Source of the DNA: Dendrolimus kikuchii
Lineage: Eukaryota; Arthropoda; Insecta; Lepidoptera; Lasiocampidae
Direction of reading: 5' to 3'
Assembly (NCBI GenBank): GCA_019925095.2
Contig: CM034389.1
Span: 1,820,001-1,884,000 of the forward strand
DNA: 64,000 bases
This document shows positions 20,873 through 31,647 of the stretch, piece by piece (position 1 is the stretch's first letter; each line of letters opens with the position of its first letter). The position numbers were made by a program, and so were the translations under genes. The notes under the pieces were generated by a model. It saw only the letters and a list, made by a program, of their open reading frames with translations. It was not told the origin of the DNA and did no database searches.

Positions 20873-21128
20873 GGAGTTTTGCTAACGTTGTGCTGTGCAG
20901 TTTTATTTTCTAAAAATGTGTAAAATTACTTTAAAATGAACAATAGTTGTAGGATGTTGATAGTTTTTGAGTAGCAATTATGTGTTTTTGTGAGATATGT
21001 GAACTGTATAGTCAAATGTGGCCTTTTGAGTTTTCACAAGAACTCCGTTGAATGGTGTGGATTGTAGCCTACAATACAATTGCGCCTGGCTTAAAGGCCT
21101 AGTTGCCAAGCCTTAAACATAAAATAAA
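20873..21128 (+). mobile_element. Family B retroposon with 11-bp TSD
   Basis: Begins ggagttttgctaacgttg (a small internal deletion removes the gcgggaactg stretch) and ends ccttaaacataaaataaa. The repeat acattttaacg flanks it at 20862-20872 and 21129-21139. Confidence 0.85.
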
Positions 21129-21553
21129 ACATTTTAACGTTCAGAAATGTTCTTAATCTAAACTCAAGAATAAAAAATTGAATTCTTCATTTTCAGGAGC
21201 CAAAATGACTATTTCATCCAGGCTCATATTTTTGAAATTAATAACCATTACAACCTCATTCTCTAGTTATGACACGTCCCAGTTAATGTCCTTCCAAGTT
21301 TAAAGCGAATATGGAATTTTAGTCCGAATTGGCGCGCGTCCGAGCGACGCGGCGTGCGTCCCGCCAAAATGGAATAACTAACTGCAAAGTCCCCGAATCA
21401 TGTCGATTTACGTGCAGGTTGGCGTCCTGAATTTTAAATCCAACATTGCATTATCGCGCTTCTTATTTTGAAATTCAGAGGCTTAAAGTTTCTATTAAGG
21501 GGCCATTATTAAATTGCGTGACATATTAAGGATGCCGGAGGGAGTCGACGAAC
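21129..21553. other. No repeat recognised; possible unique DNA
   Basis: Includes a GC-rich core 'ccgagcgacgcggcgtgcg' (21341-21359) in otherwise AT-rich sequence. No repeat match or convincing frame. Confidence 0.35.
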
Positions 21554-21790
21554 AGGGCGTTCCATTAGTAGCTCACAACGTCCAAAATGCTCAGTTAGCC
21601 GTTCCACAAGGCGACCGCGATCGTTGTGGTCGTTTTCGATCACACAAGGCTCACGACGATCCATGTCAATAGGTGGGTCGAATAGCCGTTCCACTTGGGT
21701 TTACGATTGTTTCACCAAGAAGCAAGTGGAACGGGAAAACTCGCGGTCTTGAACGTGGTCGTTGTGAGTCCCTAATGGAACGTAGCCGAA
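21554..21790. mobile_element. Foldback/MITE element
   Basis: The left end gcgttccattagtagctcac and right end gactccc-type gtgagtccctaatggaacg are inverted repeats of about 20 bp. Inner inverted segments (gttccacaaggcgaccgcg; 'caagtggaacgggaaaactc') extend the foldback. A diverged copy sits at 50895-51060. No transposase and no clear TSD. Confidence 0.62.
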
Positions 21791-22935
21791 GTGTGACATT
21801 GTGGACGAAGGGTCGTAAATTTCGTGACGTCACATTTCAAAAAATATATTTAAGCTAATTACAGACCTGCTGTTTTAATTTAATAATTTCTTGATTTAAA
21901 ATTGCAATTTATGTGATGTCACACTAGGGACGGAGGAGTCTTGAAATTTGTGTGAGTCTTCATTGGCTGTCCATGCAGACGGAAAGAAGAACAACGGAGA
22001 TAAACTTGGTCCCGAAATGCTAGTTCATTTCGGCGACAGCACAGCACAAATAGAGGTCATGTTAAAAAAAAGGAAGGTACACACCGGTCCAGCCGGGCAT
22101 GAAACAGTACGCTCGCGCCGGTGTGTACGCGCAATACTATAAAATTGCCTGTGACAACGCTCAATAGTCTACGGCCAATTTGTATGCGCAAATAAAAATT
22201 ATTGTAAAATTGCAAGAAATTCAAATACACGAATTATTCAAGCAAAGGGTCCTTCATTGGAAACTTCGTACGATTCAAAAATAAAACTGGAACACTAAAG
22301 TCCATAATTACAGAAGTTATGATCAAAAAGGACTTACGACACAGAAAAAACAGTAGTACAACAGAAATCTCTGTGAAATTTGTGAAATTCAGGCGTGCGC
22401 AATCTCTGCAGGTGTTCAATGGGCTTGTAAAGGATTTTTACCTCGCAGTCTAAAGCCAACTAATTATTCTTTATATCTCCAATATGTAAATCGATACAAA
22501 TATACTTTGATTATTTTTTTATATAAATCAATATGTAAAATATATGTGTAAATGTAACAGTAGATTGTTACACGAGGGGGGAAAGTGACATTTAGGCACG
22601 AGATGGCACGGTGTGGCTAATAATTCGAGTGTCTAACTAGGTTTTACACCCGAGGTTAACACTCTGCTATTCATTTAGAATATGAGGAAAGTAAATCAAA
22701 ACTGATTAGTTAAACAAACAACTATTTCTCTAATAAAATCAGACGTTAAATCCATATCTAAATCTGATGAAACCTCAAGTTTTTTTTCTGTGGTATTAGA
22801 ATACCATCTGGTAGACCAGCCAGTATTTTTTCGTAATGGATGACAGTAAATATTTAGCTCAAATTTATGTAAATTAAGTAACAATTTGGTGAAAAGTAAT
22901 TTATAAGTATAAAACACATACATACATACATACAT
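21791..22935. other. No gene recognised
   Basis: About 1.1 kb. A 64-codon + frame at 21948-22142 has no family resemblance. 22560-22640 has 'gttacacgaggggggaaag' and cacgagatggcacggtg, which look constrained but have no second copy here. A (CATA)n tract at 22917-22938 leads into the LINE. Confidence 0.4.
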
Positions 22936-24479
22936 TACAGCAACAAAATCCATTACATCTAATGCTGTCGGCAGCGATGGCATCAGTCGCAATATGGTCT
23001 TACCCATACTGGATGTCATTAATCCTATCCTTACTCATATCCTTAATGCTTCTATTACCTCTGGTGTTTTTCCTACTGCCTGGAAGGAAGCCCAGGTCAT
23101 TCCTCTTCCAAAAAAACCAAATCCTACCTTAATTTCTCATTTTCGTCCTATTTCTATACTCCCCTTCCTTTCTAAAGTCCTTGAACGTCTAGTTCATCAA
23201 CAGTTAAGTTTCTTTCTGAACCGTAATTCCCTCTTAAATCCATATCAATCCGGTTTCCGTCCTGGCCATAGTACAACCACAGCTCTCGTCCAAATCACTG
23301 ATGACATCCGGCATGGCATGGATAACGGTTTGCTGACTGTTTTATCGCTGCTTGATTTCAGCAGTGCCTTCAATAATGTAAATTTTGAATTGTTGCTTAG
23401 GGTTCTAAGCTCTATTAACATATCTCCTACAGTAATCGATTGGTTTCATAGTTACCTGTATGGTCGCCGGCAGCGGATTCGAGTCGATGATGACTATTCG
23501 TCATGGCGTGATCTCTCTGCTGGCGTTCCTCAGGGCGGCGTTTTATCTCCCTTACTATTCACTATTTTTATAAATTCAATCTCCAATGAACTTACTTCTT
23601 CCTATCATCTCTATGCAGACGATTTACAAATCTATACACAATCACCTGTTGCGACATTACAAGATGCAGTCTTAACAATAAACACGGACTTCGATCACAT
23701 AGCACAATGGAGTAAATCATATGGACTACAAGTAAATCCCGAGAAAACTCAGCTAATTATCATAGGTAGTTCACGGATGCTGTGTAGAATTGACTGGACC
23801 TGCTTACCAAATTTCACATTTAATGGTACACATATCCCGGTTAGTGAAAAAGTAAAAAATCTAGGAGTCATATTTGATAGGGAGCTATCTTGGCGACCCC
23901 ACATAACTGAATTGAGTCGACGTCTCTTCCTCTCTTCGAAATCCCTCGGGAGGTTGAAAAACTTCCTGCCCATAACCACCAAAGTTAAGCTTGCAGACCC
24001 ATTCTTGATTATGCTGACGCCAGCTATATTGATTTGACTCAAGAGCAACTTAATAAGCTTGAGCGCCTCCAAAATTTTTGTATAAGGTTCATATTTGGGT
24101 TACGCAAATATGACCACGTCTCTGAATTTCGTAAAAAACTCAAGTGGTTGCCAATTCGTTTTCGCCGGAATACTCATATTCTTTCACTCCTTTACAGTGT
24201 GCTGTTTATCCCCACAACCCCGTATTATCTCAAAGAACGCTTTGAATTCGTCTCTTCCTCTCACAATTTACGACCTTCTACGAAACTTAGACTTAGTACT
24301 CCCAAGCATCATTCATCTTTCTTCAATAATTCTTTTACTGTACAGGCTATTCGACTCTGGAATGAGCTACCTGTTACTGTTAGACAAGCTAAATCACTAA
24401 CAATATTTAAGAACATGACAAAAAAGCATTACCTACAACATAGTGATATTTGATATTTTTACGTATATTTATGTATATG

Positions 24480-24510
<31 letters not shown>

Positions 24511-24620
24511 GATATGTATATATTTATGTATGTGATATCAATAAGTGTATTTATATGTGTCTATTAAGTATAATTCTTACTTATATAATATTTCACATAC
24601 TTATATGTTTATAAATAAAT
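22936..24620 (+). pseudogene. CR1/Jockey-group LINE, RT and C-terminal region
   Basis: Coding similarity starts before the first ATG (NAVGSDGIS just upstream of 22994), so the copy is 5'-truncated inside ORF2 and lacks the endonuclease. RT motifs: IPLPKKPNPTLISHFRPISI, LLDFSSAFNNVNFELLL (catalytic D), SAGVPQGGVLSPLLFTIFIN, YHLYADDLQIY (YADD). A frameshift near 23990-24030 moves ILDYADASYIDLTQEQLNKL into the next frame, which stays open to the stop at 24451-24453 (WNELPVTVRQAKSLTIFKN). The AT-rich 3' UTR runs to about 24620. One frameshift only, so moderately young. Confidence 0.87.
24470..24545. repeat. TA/GTAT microsatellite in LINE 3' UTR
   Basis: Alternating TA followed by GTATGTAT-type repeats. 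A related 3' UTR piece (tcaataagtgtatttatatg, attcttacttatataatatt) recurs at 63893-63958. Confidence 0.6.
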
Positions 24621-24705
24621 AAAATATATGTAAGTAACTGCATAACCTCTAATATTTATTTATACCAACCACCTTTGCCAATACTATCTGTTTTATTCCT
24701 GCCAC

Positions 24706-24864
24706 GTTGTGTTCCGGCATTAGTGAGCAGGTTCCAGTCTCCTTTAAGAGAGCAGCAGCGCATTTATAGCACCTTTGGTGTTGCAAATGTCTATAGGCGA
24801 TGGTAACCGCTTTCCATCAAGTGGGCCGTCTGCCTGTCTGCTGAACTCCTGCAATAAAAAAAAA
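24706..24864 (+). repeat. Family A retroposon, 5'-truncated
   Basis: Sense copy from cacgttgtgttccggcatt to ctgcaataaaaaaaaat. Its A-tail abuts the RTE tail (minus strand) at 24868. Confidence 0.78.
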
Positions 24865-24867
24865 TAA

Positions 24868-26342
24868 AAAAATACATAACTTCACGCCAGTTCCCTTGCG
24901 GGGTAGGCACGAACAACAGAGCGCCATTTAGGCTTATTCTTACACACCTCACTTGCTTCTTTGACATTTGTAACTCTTGTCATGCACGCTCGTCTGTTCT
25001 TAAGGCTCCTGACATCACCTTCTGCTAGTACACGATCAATTTGGTCATGGAAGGTGTGTCGTAGCCTTCCACAACTTCTGCATCCATCCACTTTTGCATT
25101 GTATTTCTGTTTATTCATTCTTTCATCATGCATTCTTTCCACATGCCCGAACCACCGGAGCATTCCTTTCCTTACCTTCACCCCGACACTGTCTTTCAGA
25201 CCAACTCTCTTTCTTACTTCGGTATTACGAATGCGGTCCGCGAGCGTCACTCCGCAGATTTTGCGCCGTGCTCGCATCTCGACCGCGTTAACTCTACTTT
25301 CATGCTCTTTCTTCCATACCCAACTCTCGCTTCCATACGTGAGCGTAGGTACCAGCACCGCGTTGTGTATGGCGAGCTGGGTCTTCTGGCTGAGGTTCTT
25401 AGCGCCTAGAAGTTTACCTAACGCTCCATTCAAACTATTCCCAAAATTCACTCTTCTTTCTATATCAGCGGTGTACCTTCCATCCCTGCTAAAAGCTCAT
25501 CCAAGATATACAAAGTCATTCACTTGCTCCAGCATAACATCATCGACCATTATCCTTGCATTCGTTCTCGTTTCTTCTCTTCCAAACACCATAACCTTTG
25601 TTTTCTTCGCATTCAAATGTAAGCCTCTCGCCTGACAGTCATCTTTCATCATTGTGACTCGTGTTTGTAGTTCTGATGGCGATTCGGCTAAAAGCACGGC
25701 ATCATCCGCATAAAGCAAGGTGCTCACAACTAGATCACTCATCCGCACCCCAACATCCATCAATCTTATTCTCTGGAGACAATCGTCCAGGTATAGGATG
25801 AACAGCAAAGCCGACAGCACGCAGCCCTGCCGGACGCCAATATTGACGTCAAACCAGGGCGACAGGCTGCCATCCACCCGCACGCATGCCATACAGTCCT
25901 CGTAAGTGGACTGCACAGCACGCATCAATTGGCCATTAATCCCATATCTGGGCAATATGTCCCAGAGGTCCTTCCGCACAACCCTGTCAAATGCTTTCTC
26001 TAGATCCACAAAACCGCAGAAAACCTTCCGGCCCATAGCCAGCTGCTTCTCTACGATATTGCGGAGAGAGAAAACTTGATCCATACATCCCCTTCCATTT
26101 CTGAAGCCACCTTGTACATCCCACAATAATCCATCGGATACCACTCTAATTCTCTTTTCAATAATCTGCGTATACACTTTAGATGCTGTGCTGATCAAAC
26201 TGATGGCCCTGTAGCTGGCGCACTCCATACGTGACCCCTTGCCTTTATACAAGGGCACGATGACAGCGCGCCTCCAGTCCTTGGGAACCTTTCTCGTCCT
26301 GCAGAACAAATTGCATAAGGACAGGAAAGCGTCCGGGACGCA
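24868..26342 (-). pseudogene. RTE-like LINE: RT and C-terminus, one in-frame stop
   Basis: The longest RTE-like copy. The first half (26309-25500, continuing upstream without Met to about 26340) has the RT core: VPKDWRRAVIVPLYKGKGSR, KVFCGFVDLEKAFDRV (catalytic D), GVRQGCVLSALLF, TLLYADDAVLLAES (YADD). A single TGA at 25497-25499 interrupts YLG|AFSRDGRYTADIERRV. The same frame continues through LTYGSESWVWKKEHESRVNA to AYPARELA-stop at 24882. The apurinic endonuclease is missing by 5' truncation. RTE assignment rests on RT character and the TATG-repeat 3' ends of sister copies. Confidence 0.88.
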
Positions 26343-26533
26343 GGTTCCACCTAAGTATAAAATGATGTTACAAAATGATCTATGGACTATGAAAATGATC
26401 TATGGACGCCGCGCACAGAGGATGTCCAGCACGTCAGGCGTCTGACAAAGACTAGTATAAGAAACGAGTAACAACGTTCATTAGTAGTTACTTGAAAATC
26501 GCTACACAATTTTTCATTAACCCAAATTTTTTT

Positions 26534-26895
26534 AGGAGTTCAGCAGACAGGCAGACGGCCCACTTGATGGAAAGCGGTTACCATTGCCTATGGACATTTG
26601 CAACACCAAAGGGGCTACAAATTTATCCATGAAAGAACGCATAAAGAATACAACTTCCTCCGGTCTGTCTGTCTGCTGAACTCCCGCAATAAAAAAATGC
26701 TCTGCTGCTCTCTTAGGGGAGACTGGAACCTGGACCTGGAACACAACTCAAGATTATTATGACGACTTACTTTAGACCAGGGGTGGTAATTTACTTTAGT
26801 CCATTCGGGCAAATTTTCTACCACCTGGCTGTGGGCTATTTTCAGGCCACCCGGTCGCAGGAAATTGTATCTTTCTCCGTTCCTGCACGGATAAA
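26534..26895 (-). repeat. Family A copy carrying a nested family A mini-copy
   Basis: The antisense copy (26534-26622 and 26699-26895) is interrupted by 26623-26698. That insert reads in sense: tttatccatgaaagaacgc, aagaatacaacttcctccgg joined straight to tctgtctgtctgctgaactc and gcaataaaaaaa. So a sense copy with its whole middle deleted sits inside an antisense copy. Confidence 0.72.
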
Positions 26896-27367
26896 AATAA
26901 GCGTAGGTAACATTTTATAAATTTTATAAGAGTTTATCCGACTGCACGCTGTTGGAAATGCAGGAAAGCGGTGCAATTGGTGCGAACGCGGCCCGATATG
27001 AATCACAATTGCATTGAAATTGCAATTTCGAATGCACGTGTTTGCTCTGCTATGATTACTTTTATGGGGTTCATCGCGCGCTGCAATATTATTTCATGGT
27101 AACAAATTTCAGCTGAATATGGTAACTAAATATCGGTAATGCGAATTTTTAAGTTGACAGTGTGATTGATAGAGGCGGTGCCGAAAGACCGCGACGTACT
27201 CTCACCATGATTACATTTTATAATAGAATAGATTATATTATTGTTAAACTGTGTACATAAAGGTGGTATAAATAGACCGAAGAAACAACTGTTGGCCCGA
27301 TGAGAGCGCACAATAACATTTGTTACCTACTTACAATGAATAATCATGGCATAGATTAATTAATTAC
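26896..27367. other. No gene recognised
   Basis: AT-rich with no repeat match in the window. A TATA-like ggtggtataaatagacc at 27264 precedes nothing recognisable. Confidence 0.4.
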
Positions 27368-28305
27368 TGTTGAGGACAGAGAGCACCCCCCTGACCCACC
27401 TGCCGGAGCACACTTTCTCCGCGTCCCGCACACCGCCGACGCCCATAGCTCGCGCAGTTAGCAGCTAGGCGTCAGCCAGAAAATGCGGATTAACAAGCGG
27501 CGTTGAATCTGCAACACGCTACCAGGAAGAAGCTGCTACAGACGCAGCAGAACATCGCCTTGCGGATGTGTACGGGCGCGGGTCGGTTCGTAAGGAACGA
27601 CGTGATCGACCGCGATCTGAGCATTCCCAGTGTTGAGGAATTCGTGGCGATGTCGGCGCGTCGGATGTTCGACCGCGCCGACAACGGCCGCCACACACAC
27701 CTTCACGGGATTGCTCCCCTACACGCGCGACCACCACATCACGAGGCACCAAGATGGCTACCGACCCCCCATGACCTCATCCGGCGGGATTAGGGCGATG
27801 TTGAGAGGTCGCGATAATCTCCGCTAAGCGGCTGAAAGGCCACCAGACGCCGCAGATGGCCACCTAAAGCCCGAGATGGTCATCGAAAGCCGCAGACTGG
27901 CCAACCATGCTGCAGACGGAGCCAACGCGAAGCCCGTGATGGCCACTGAAAGCTGCTGATTGGCCGACGCGAGCCAGCCGACACCTCCACTATGTGTCTG
28001 GCGGCTTCCGAAACCGTTACCGGGGGGTAGTTGCTCCCCGCGAATTAAACCGGGGCAAAGAACTACAGCTCGAGGCCCCTTTACCGGCTCTGCCATCATT
28101 AGGTAGAGACGATGACCCTCGATCGATCGCTGCAACACGACTCCACTTAGCGACTTCACTTGCCACTTACCACTATTCTTCGGCTACTCTCTCTCTACGA
28201 TTACTGCCATTATTCTCTGTACTCATTTATGTTCAAATTAATTATAAATATTGGAAAGATCGAAATAATAAGTCATAGAGTCCATATCGACTTTAATTTG
28301 AAAGA
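27368..28305 (+). mobile_element. BEL/Pao-like LTR with embedded Jockey-like LINE end, copy 3
   Basis: LTR start tgttgaggacagagagcacc to aggcgtcagcc (27368-27478). Then a LINE C-terminus open from 27503 to 27793 (QQNIALRMCTGAGRFVRNDV, DLSIPSVEEFVAMSARRMFD, HLHGIAPLHARPPHHE) and its 3' UTR to about 28130. The end resembles an LTR 3' end (catagagtccatatcgac, 'gaagcaactgcccccaac' as in the Pao leader). The LINE frame is the C-terminal tail after the RT; no polymerase core is present. Confidence 0.65.
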
Positions 28306-28382
28306 AGCAACTGCCCCCAACAATTACTATACTTTCATTAATCTTGTACAAGCATATTATTTTTATAGATGTTGTTTAACCC

Positions 28383-28596
28383 CGGTGAATTGGACACGGG
28401 TACGCCTGTCAAATATGTAACAGCAATAACGTTCTACGCAAGAATTGCGCACATCCTCGTACGAGGCACTGCGAGTGCTGTCTGCGTTTATGTATGAATT
28501 GAAGGTTACAGAGCTTAATTAAACCTTGATATGTGTGTGTACGTGTGTGCATGTGTATTGTTAATGACGCCCAGCGAAGTGGACACGGTGAGCTAG
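28383..28596 (+). mobile_element. Helitron-like 3' half
   Basis: gggtacgcctgtcaaatatg, 'cacatcctcgtacgaggca' and the end gtggacacggtgagctag plus T match 17430-17810. The 5' part is absent. Confidence 0.6.
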
Positions 28597-28659
28597 TATG
28601 TAGCTAGTAGTACATACTAGTTAGTATATAAGTACCTATTTTTACTTGTTTCTGGTATC

Positions 28660-28995
28660 TATCACACTTTGTGGTAGGTTGTAACCGTCGCCCGTGGAAA
28701 TCTGCAACAGTAAGGGAGCCGATGCGTTGCTTACCTCGTTGAGTATCACCTGTTTGGGATCCAATCATCAAAACTATTAAGACCCAAACCCAGCAAAAAC
28801 TAGCTGCCAGACCTCAAGACACTGTGAGCTCTTTCTGCTTACAACGGAACACAAACCAACTTGACTGATTGACTTTTATTTTTCCTTCCACCCATTTTAA
28901 TATTATATAAAATTATTAGAGCTAGGCATGTTTGCTGAAGAGTTTCTTGCGCCGCTTCTTCTCTTCAAGCCATAACATGTTGCGAAGCGGTAGTA
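28660..28995 (+). repeat. LINE 3' remnants
   Basis: 28668-28740 repeats the core seen at 3175-3240 (gtcgcccgtggaaatctgc, agggagccgatgcgttgc). 28937-28975 has 'agtttcttgcgccgcttctt', a phrase common near the end of insect LINEs. Heavily decayed. Confidence 0.4.
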
Positions 28996-29084
28996 AATTA
29001 GATTAGGCTCCCATAGAGTAAATAATAACCATAAACAAAATTAAAATGAACAAGTTGGCGGAAGGCTAAATAAAACTTTAACAA

Positions 29085-29160
29085 TACTCGTTGACACTTG
29101 ACATCTTTGTCTTCCGTGATCACGGCCACTGAAAAGTGGCCGAAACGTCGGAAAAAGCAA
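29085..29160 (+). other. Conserved-looking hairpin before GAAACGTCGG
   Basis: ggccactgaaaagtggcc (29123-29140) is a perfect 7-bp stem with a gaaa-type loop, immediately followed by gaaacgtcgg. The preceding gtgatcac is itself palindromic. Sequences of this kind occur near the ends of Penelope-like elements, some of which carry hammerhead ribozymes. The expected CUGAUGA core is not present here. Confidence 0.4.
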
Positions 29161-29174
29161 AATCAAATCAAATT

Positions 29175-29430
29175 TGACGGCCTCTGTGGTTGAGCGGGTT
29201 AAGCCTTTGCCCGCGTACCTCACTGCAACGCAGAGGTTCCAGGTTCGATTCCGTGTATAGTAAATTTCGGAAACGTATTTTCTCCGTTATTTACTATGGT
29301 CTGGGTGTCTGGAATCGGCCCCAGAGTAGTCCGTTGTATATTACCCGTAACACGAGCGTAACTTGCTTAATTTGGGGATATACAATATGTGTGTTTGTCT
29401 GCCGATTATTATTATTATTATTATTATTAA
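29175..29430 (+). mobile_element. tRNA-derived SINE (family C)
   Basis: Head tgacggcctctgtggttgag with A-box-like tggttgagcgggttaag and B-box ggttcgattcc (29242-29252), resembling a class II (Ser/Leu-type) tRNA. The body has 'tctccgttatttactatgg' and ends in (ATT)n at 29407-29428. A second copy is at 41309-41553. Confidence 0.82.
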
Positions 29431-29969
29431 ATTACCGCGCTTAAAACCGTTAAAACGTAGTTTTATTATGTATACAAGTCGCGAAAACTTAAGAAAATAG
29501 AATTACAATAGTTTCAATGTTATTAGTTATTAGTTCAAATGCCGACGGGTAATAAATGCGATTCTACAAATCTGTACGTGGGATTTGTCTTTATCGGCGC
29601 CTAGGTTGTAACACTATTAATAGTTTCGATCTTCTAAGAAAACCATATTGTGGGACAAGAAGAGGTCTTCTGCTTCTTTTTATGAAATTATTGTATCTGT
29701 GGAGGTTCTAGACATCCCCGGGTCGTCTGTTGGAGATAAAGAAAAATACAGGGCACATGGATAGTTAACACTTATTATTCCCACAGGCAGAAGGTCAAAA
29801 GGCACCTTAATCTATAATAATAGGTAATAATTACTGACAAATAGTTTTTATCTACATAATATACAAGAAATAAATAAAGAAAGAAAAAAAAAATATTTGA
29901 AGAAATAGCGACGTACTTACATTGGTAACATGTATGTATATTAAAAATAAAAACAGCATTGTTTTTTTT
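29431..29969. other. LTR scrap and unique sequence
   Basis: 29505-29622 (ttcaatgttattag, 'ccgacgggtaataaatgcg', ending ggttgtaaca) matches the 5' end of the minus-sense TGTTACG-family LTR at 47790-47872. The rest to 29969 is AT-rich without match. Confidence 0.5.
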
Positions 29970-30285
29970 ATTTTTATTTTATTTTATGGCCAGCTAGGCC
30001 TTTAAGACAGATCTTAGATTCAATTTAGTTTCTTCATTTTCTTAAAACCTATGTGTAGCACACCTGAACTGTAAGTTATCAGCTAGTGCCATTCAACGGA
30101 GTTCTTATGACAACTCAAAAGGCCACATTTGACTTTACAGTTCACATTTCTCACAAAACACATAATTACTACTCAAAAACTATCAGTATCCTACAACTAT
30201 TGTTCATTTTAGAGTAATTTTACACATTTTTAGAAAATAAAACTGCACAGCACAACGTCCCCTTTCAGTTCCCGCCAAAAACTCC
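29970..30285 (-). mobile_element. Family B retroposon, longest copy, 19-bp TSD
   Basis: Read on minus it starts ggagtttttggcgggaactg at 30285 and ends in an A/T-rich tail at 29970. aaacagcattgtttttttt flanks both sides (29951-29969, 30286-30304). It includes an internal segment (gtgtagcacacctgaactg in antisense) absent from the 8156 copy, so it defines the full element of about 316 bp. Confidence 0.85.
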
Positions 30286-30304
30286 AAACAGCATTGTTTT
30301 TTTT

Positions 30305-30714
30305 TTCTCTTGATTAGTGATGTGACGCGCAACTAGTGCTATGCACATAGTGCCGCTACGTATAATAAGTAAGACATATTTAACAACATTTTATTTCATA
30401 ACCAACACTTTTGTATTTTTGGAAAAAAATAAAGATTTTAATTAATACAGTTGTATGATATGTGAGGGCAAGGAAGGAAAAGGTATTACCCGGCCTTCGA
30501 TCCTGGCATCCGGACCCCGCACAGTTTTGATATTTTTAAATATTTTTCGGTTTAACTTGCACGTACGTGTCGGTTGAGAGAGAATTTTAGTTGACAGCTT
30601 TGACGTTTTGCAGTCGACCGCGTATACAGATGGCGCCATCTCTTGACATCTCAGGGTTTTTTTCTGAGTTTATGGAAAGGGAATGGTTTAAAAAAAGAAA
30701 ATGTGTCAAGGTCG
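30305..30714. other. No gene recognised
   Basis: AT-rich with 'cagatggcgccatctcttg' (30629-30647), a small palindrome. No repeat match. Confidence 0.35.
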
Positions 30715-30895
30715 ACACTATATATTAATACGTGAAGCAAAAACTTTTACCCCTTTTTACGAAAATTGCGCGGACGGAGGAGTATGAAATTTCGCACACT
30801 TATAGTTTACATAGAGACAAAACGACGAATGCTAATTTTTTTTTTAAATTATGCATAAAAAATACATTACACATACTACCATGTATTTGACATTT
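30715..30895. repeat. Family D repeat, copy 2 (inverted)
   Basis: Reverse complement of 60-275: tacgtgaagcaaaaactttt, 'cgaaaattgcgcggacgg', aggagtatgaaatttcgc. Confidence 0.65.
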
Positions 30896-31647
30896 TTGAT
30901 TTTGGGGGTCTTTGTGGACTGTATAGGTTTTGCAATTTGGAGTGGAAGGAACTCACCGGATGCAGCTGCTCTTAGTTCTCTTCTGCTTCAGGTCAGCAAC
31001 AGGTCTGAAGAGTTTTTAACTTATTTATGTATTTATATTTACTTCGCGAGACGTGCGTAGTGCGGTTTTTTATACGGCGGAGCGATAAATTTTATGCGTG
31101 TGGTGCGAACGACGCACTGAGACGGAACGGGGGCGATGCGGCTCTTGTCGTGCGTTTTTAATATAATTTTTCAAATCACTTTGATGCGGCGAGAATAGGA
31201 CGGGCGGGAAGGTTTAGTGGAATGAACGAAATAAAAAATAAAAAATGCGATAATTAATTACCATTATTATGGTCGACTTTCGACCACGGGCGACGACTAG
31301 TTATTATTATTATTTATAGAGCATTTTCGTTTGCAGCCAATTTCATAAAACATATAAAACTAGAGAACAAAACGAGGAAAGCAACAAGTAAACAATGAAA
31401 GAAAGTAACACAGTTATAAGGTATTTTATTTTCGGGTGCACTATTATCCCCACGATTTGGCGAATCCAGACTATATCGCTCGGAACCCAGTTACGCGTGA
31501 TTTATACACTACGAATTGCGAATCGCACTTTTTCACCGCCATTAAGTTTGTTGCCGATAAAAGATGACCTCATCCCCCCATTCATTTCGTGAAGAAAAAG
31601 AAACCTATTTTTGATATAATTGACTTGGTAGAGCCATGCTGGAATTG
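30896..31647. other. No confirmed gene
   Basis: A frame at 30851-31060 contains a hydrophobic MYLTFLILGVFVDCIGFAIW stretch, but it begins inside family D and has no supported splice site. 31060-31240 is GC-richer with 'cgaacgacgcactgagacgg'. Nothing was identified. Confidence 0.35.

Noticed and set aside
24961..25635. 224-codon plus-strand frame
   Set aside because: Antisense of the RTE-like LINE coding sequence.
30851..31060. 69-codon frame with a hydrophobic MYLTFLILGVFVDCIGF start, possibly a signal-peptide exon
   Set aside because: The frame begins in family D, the start is ambiguous and no consensus donor or partner exon was found.
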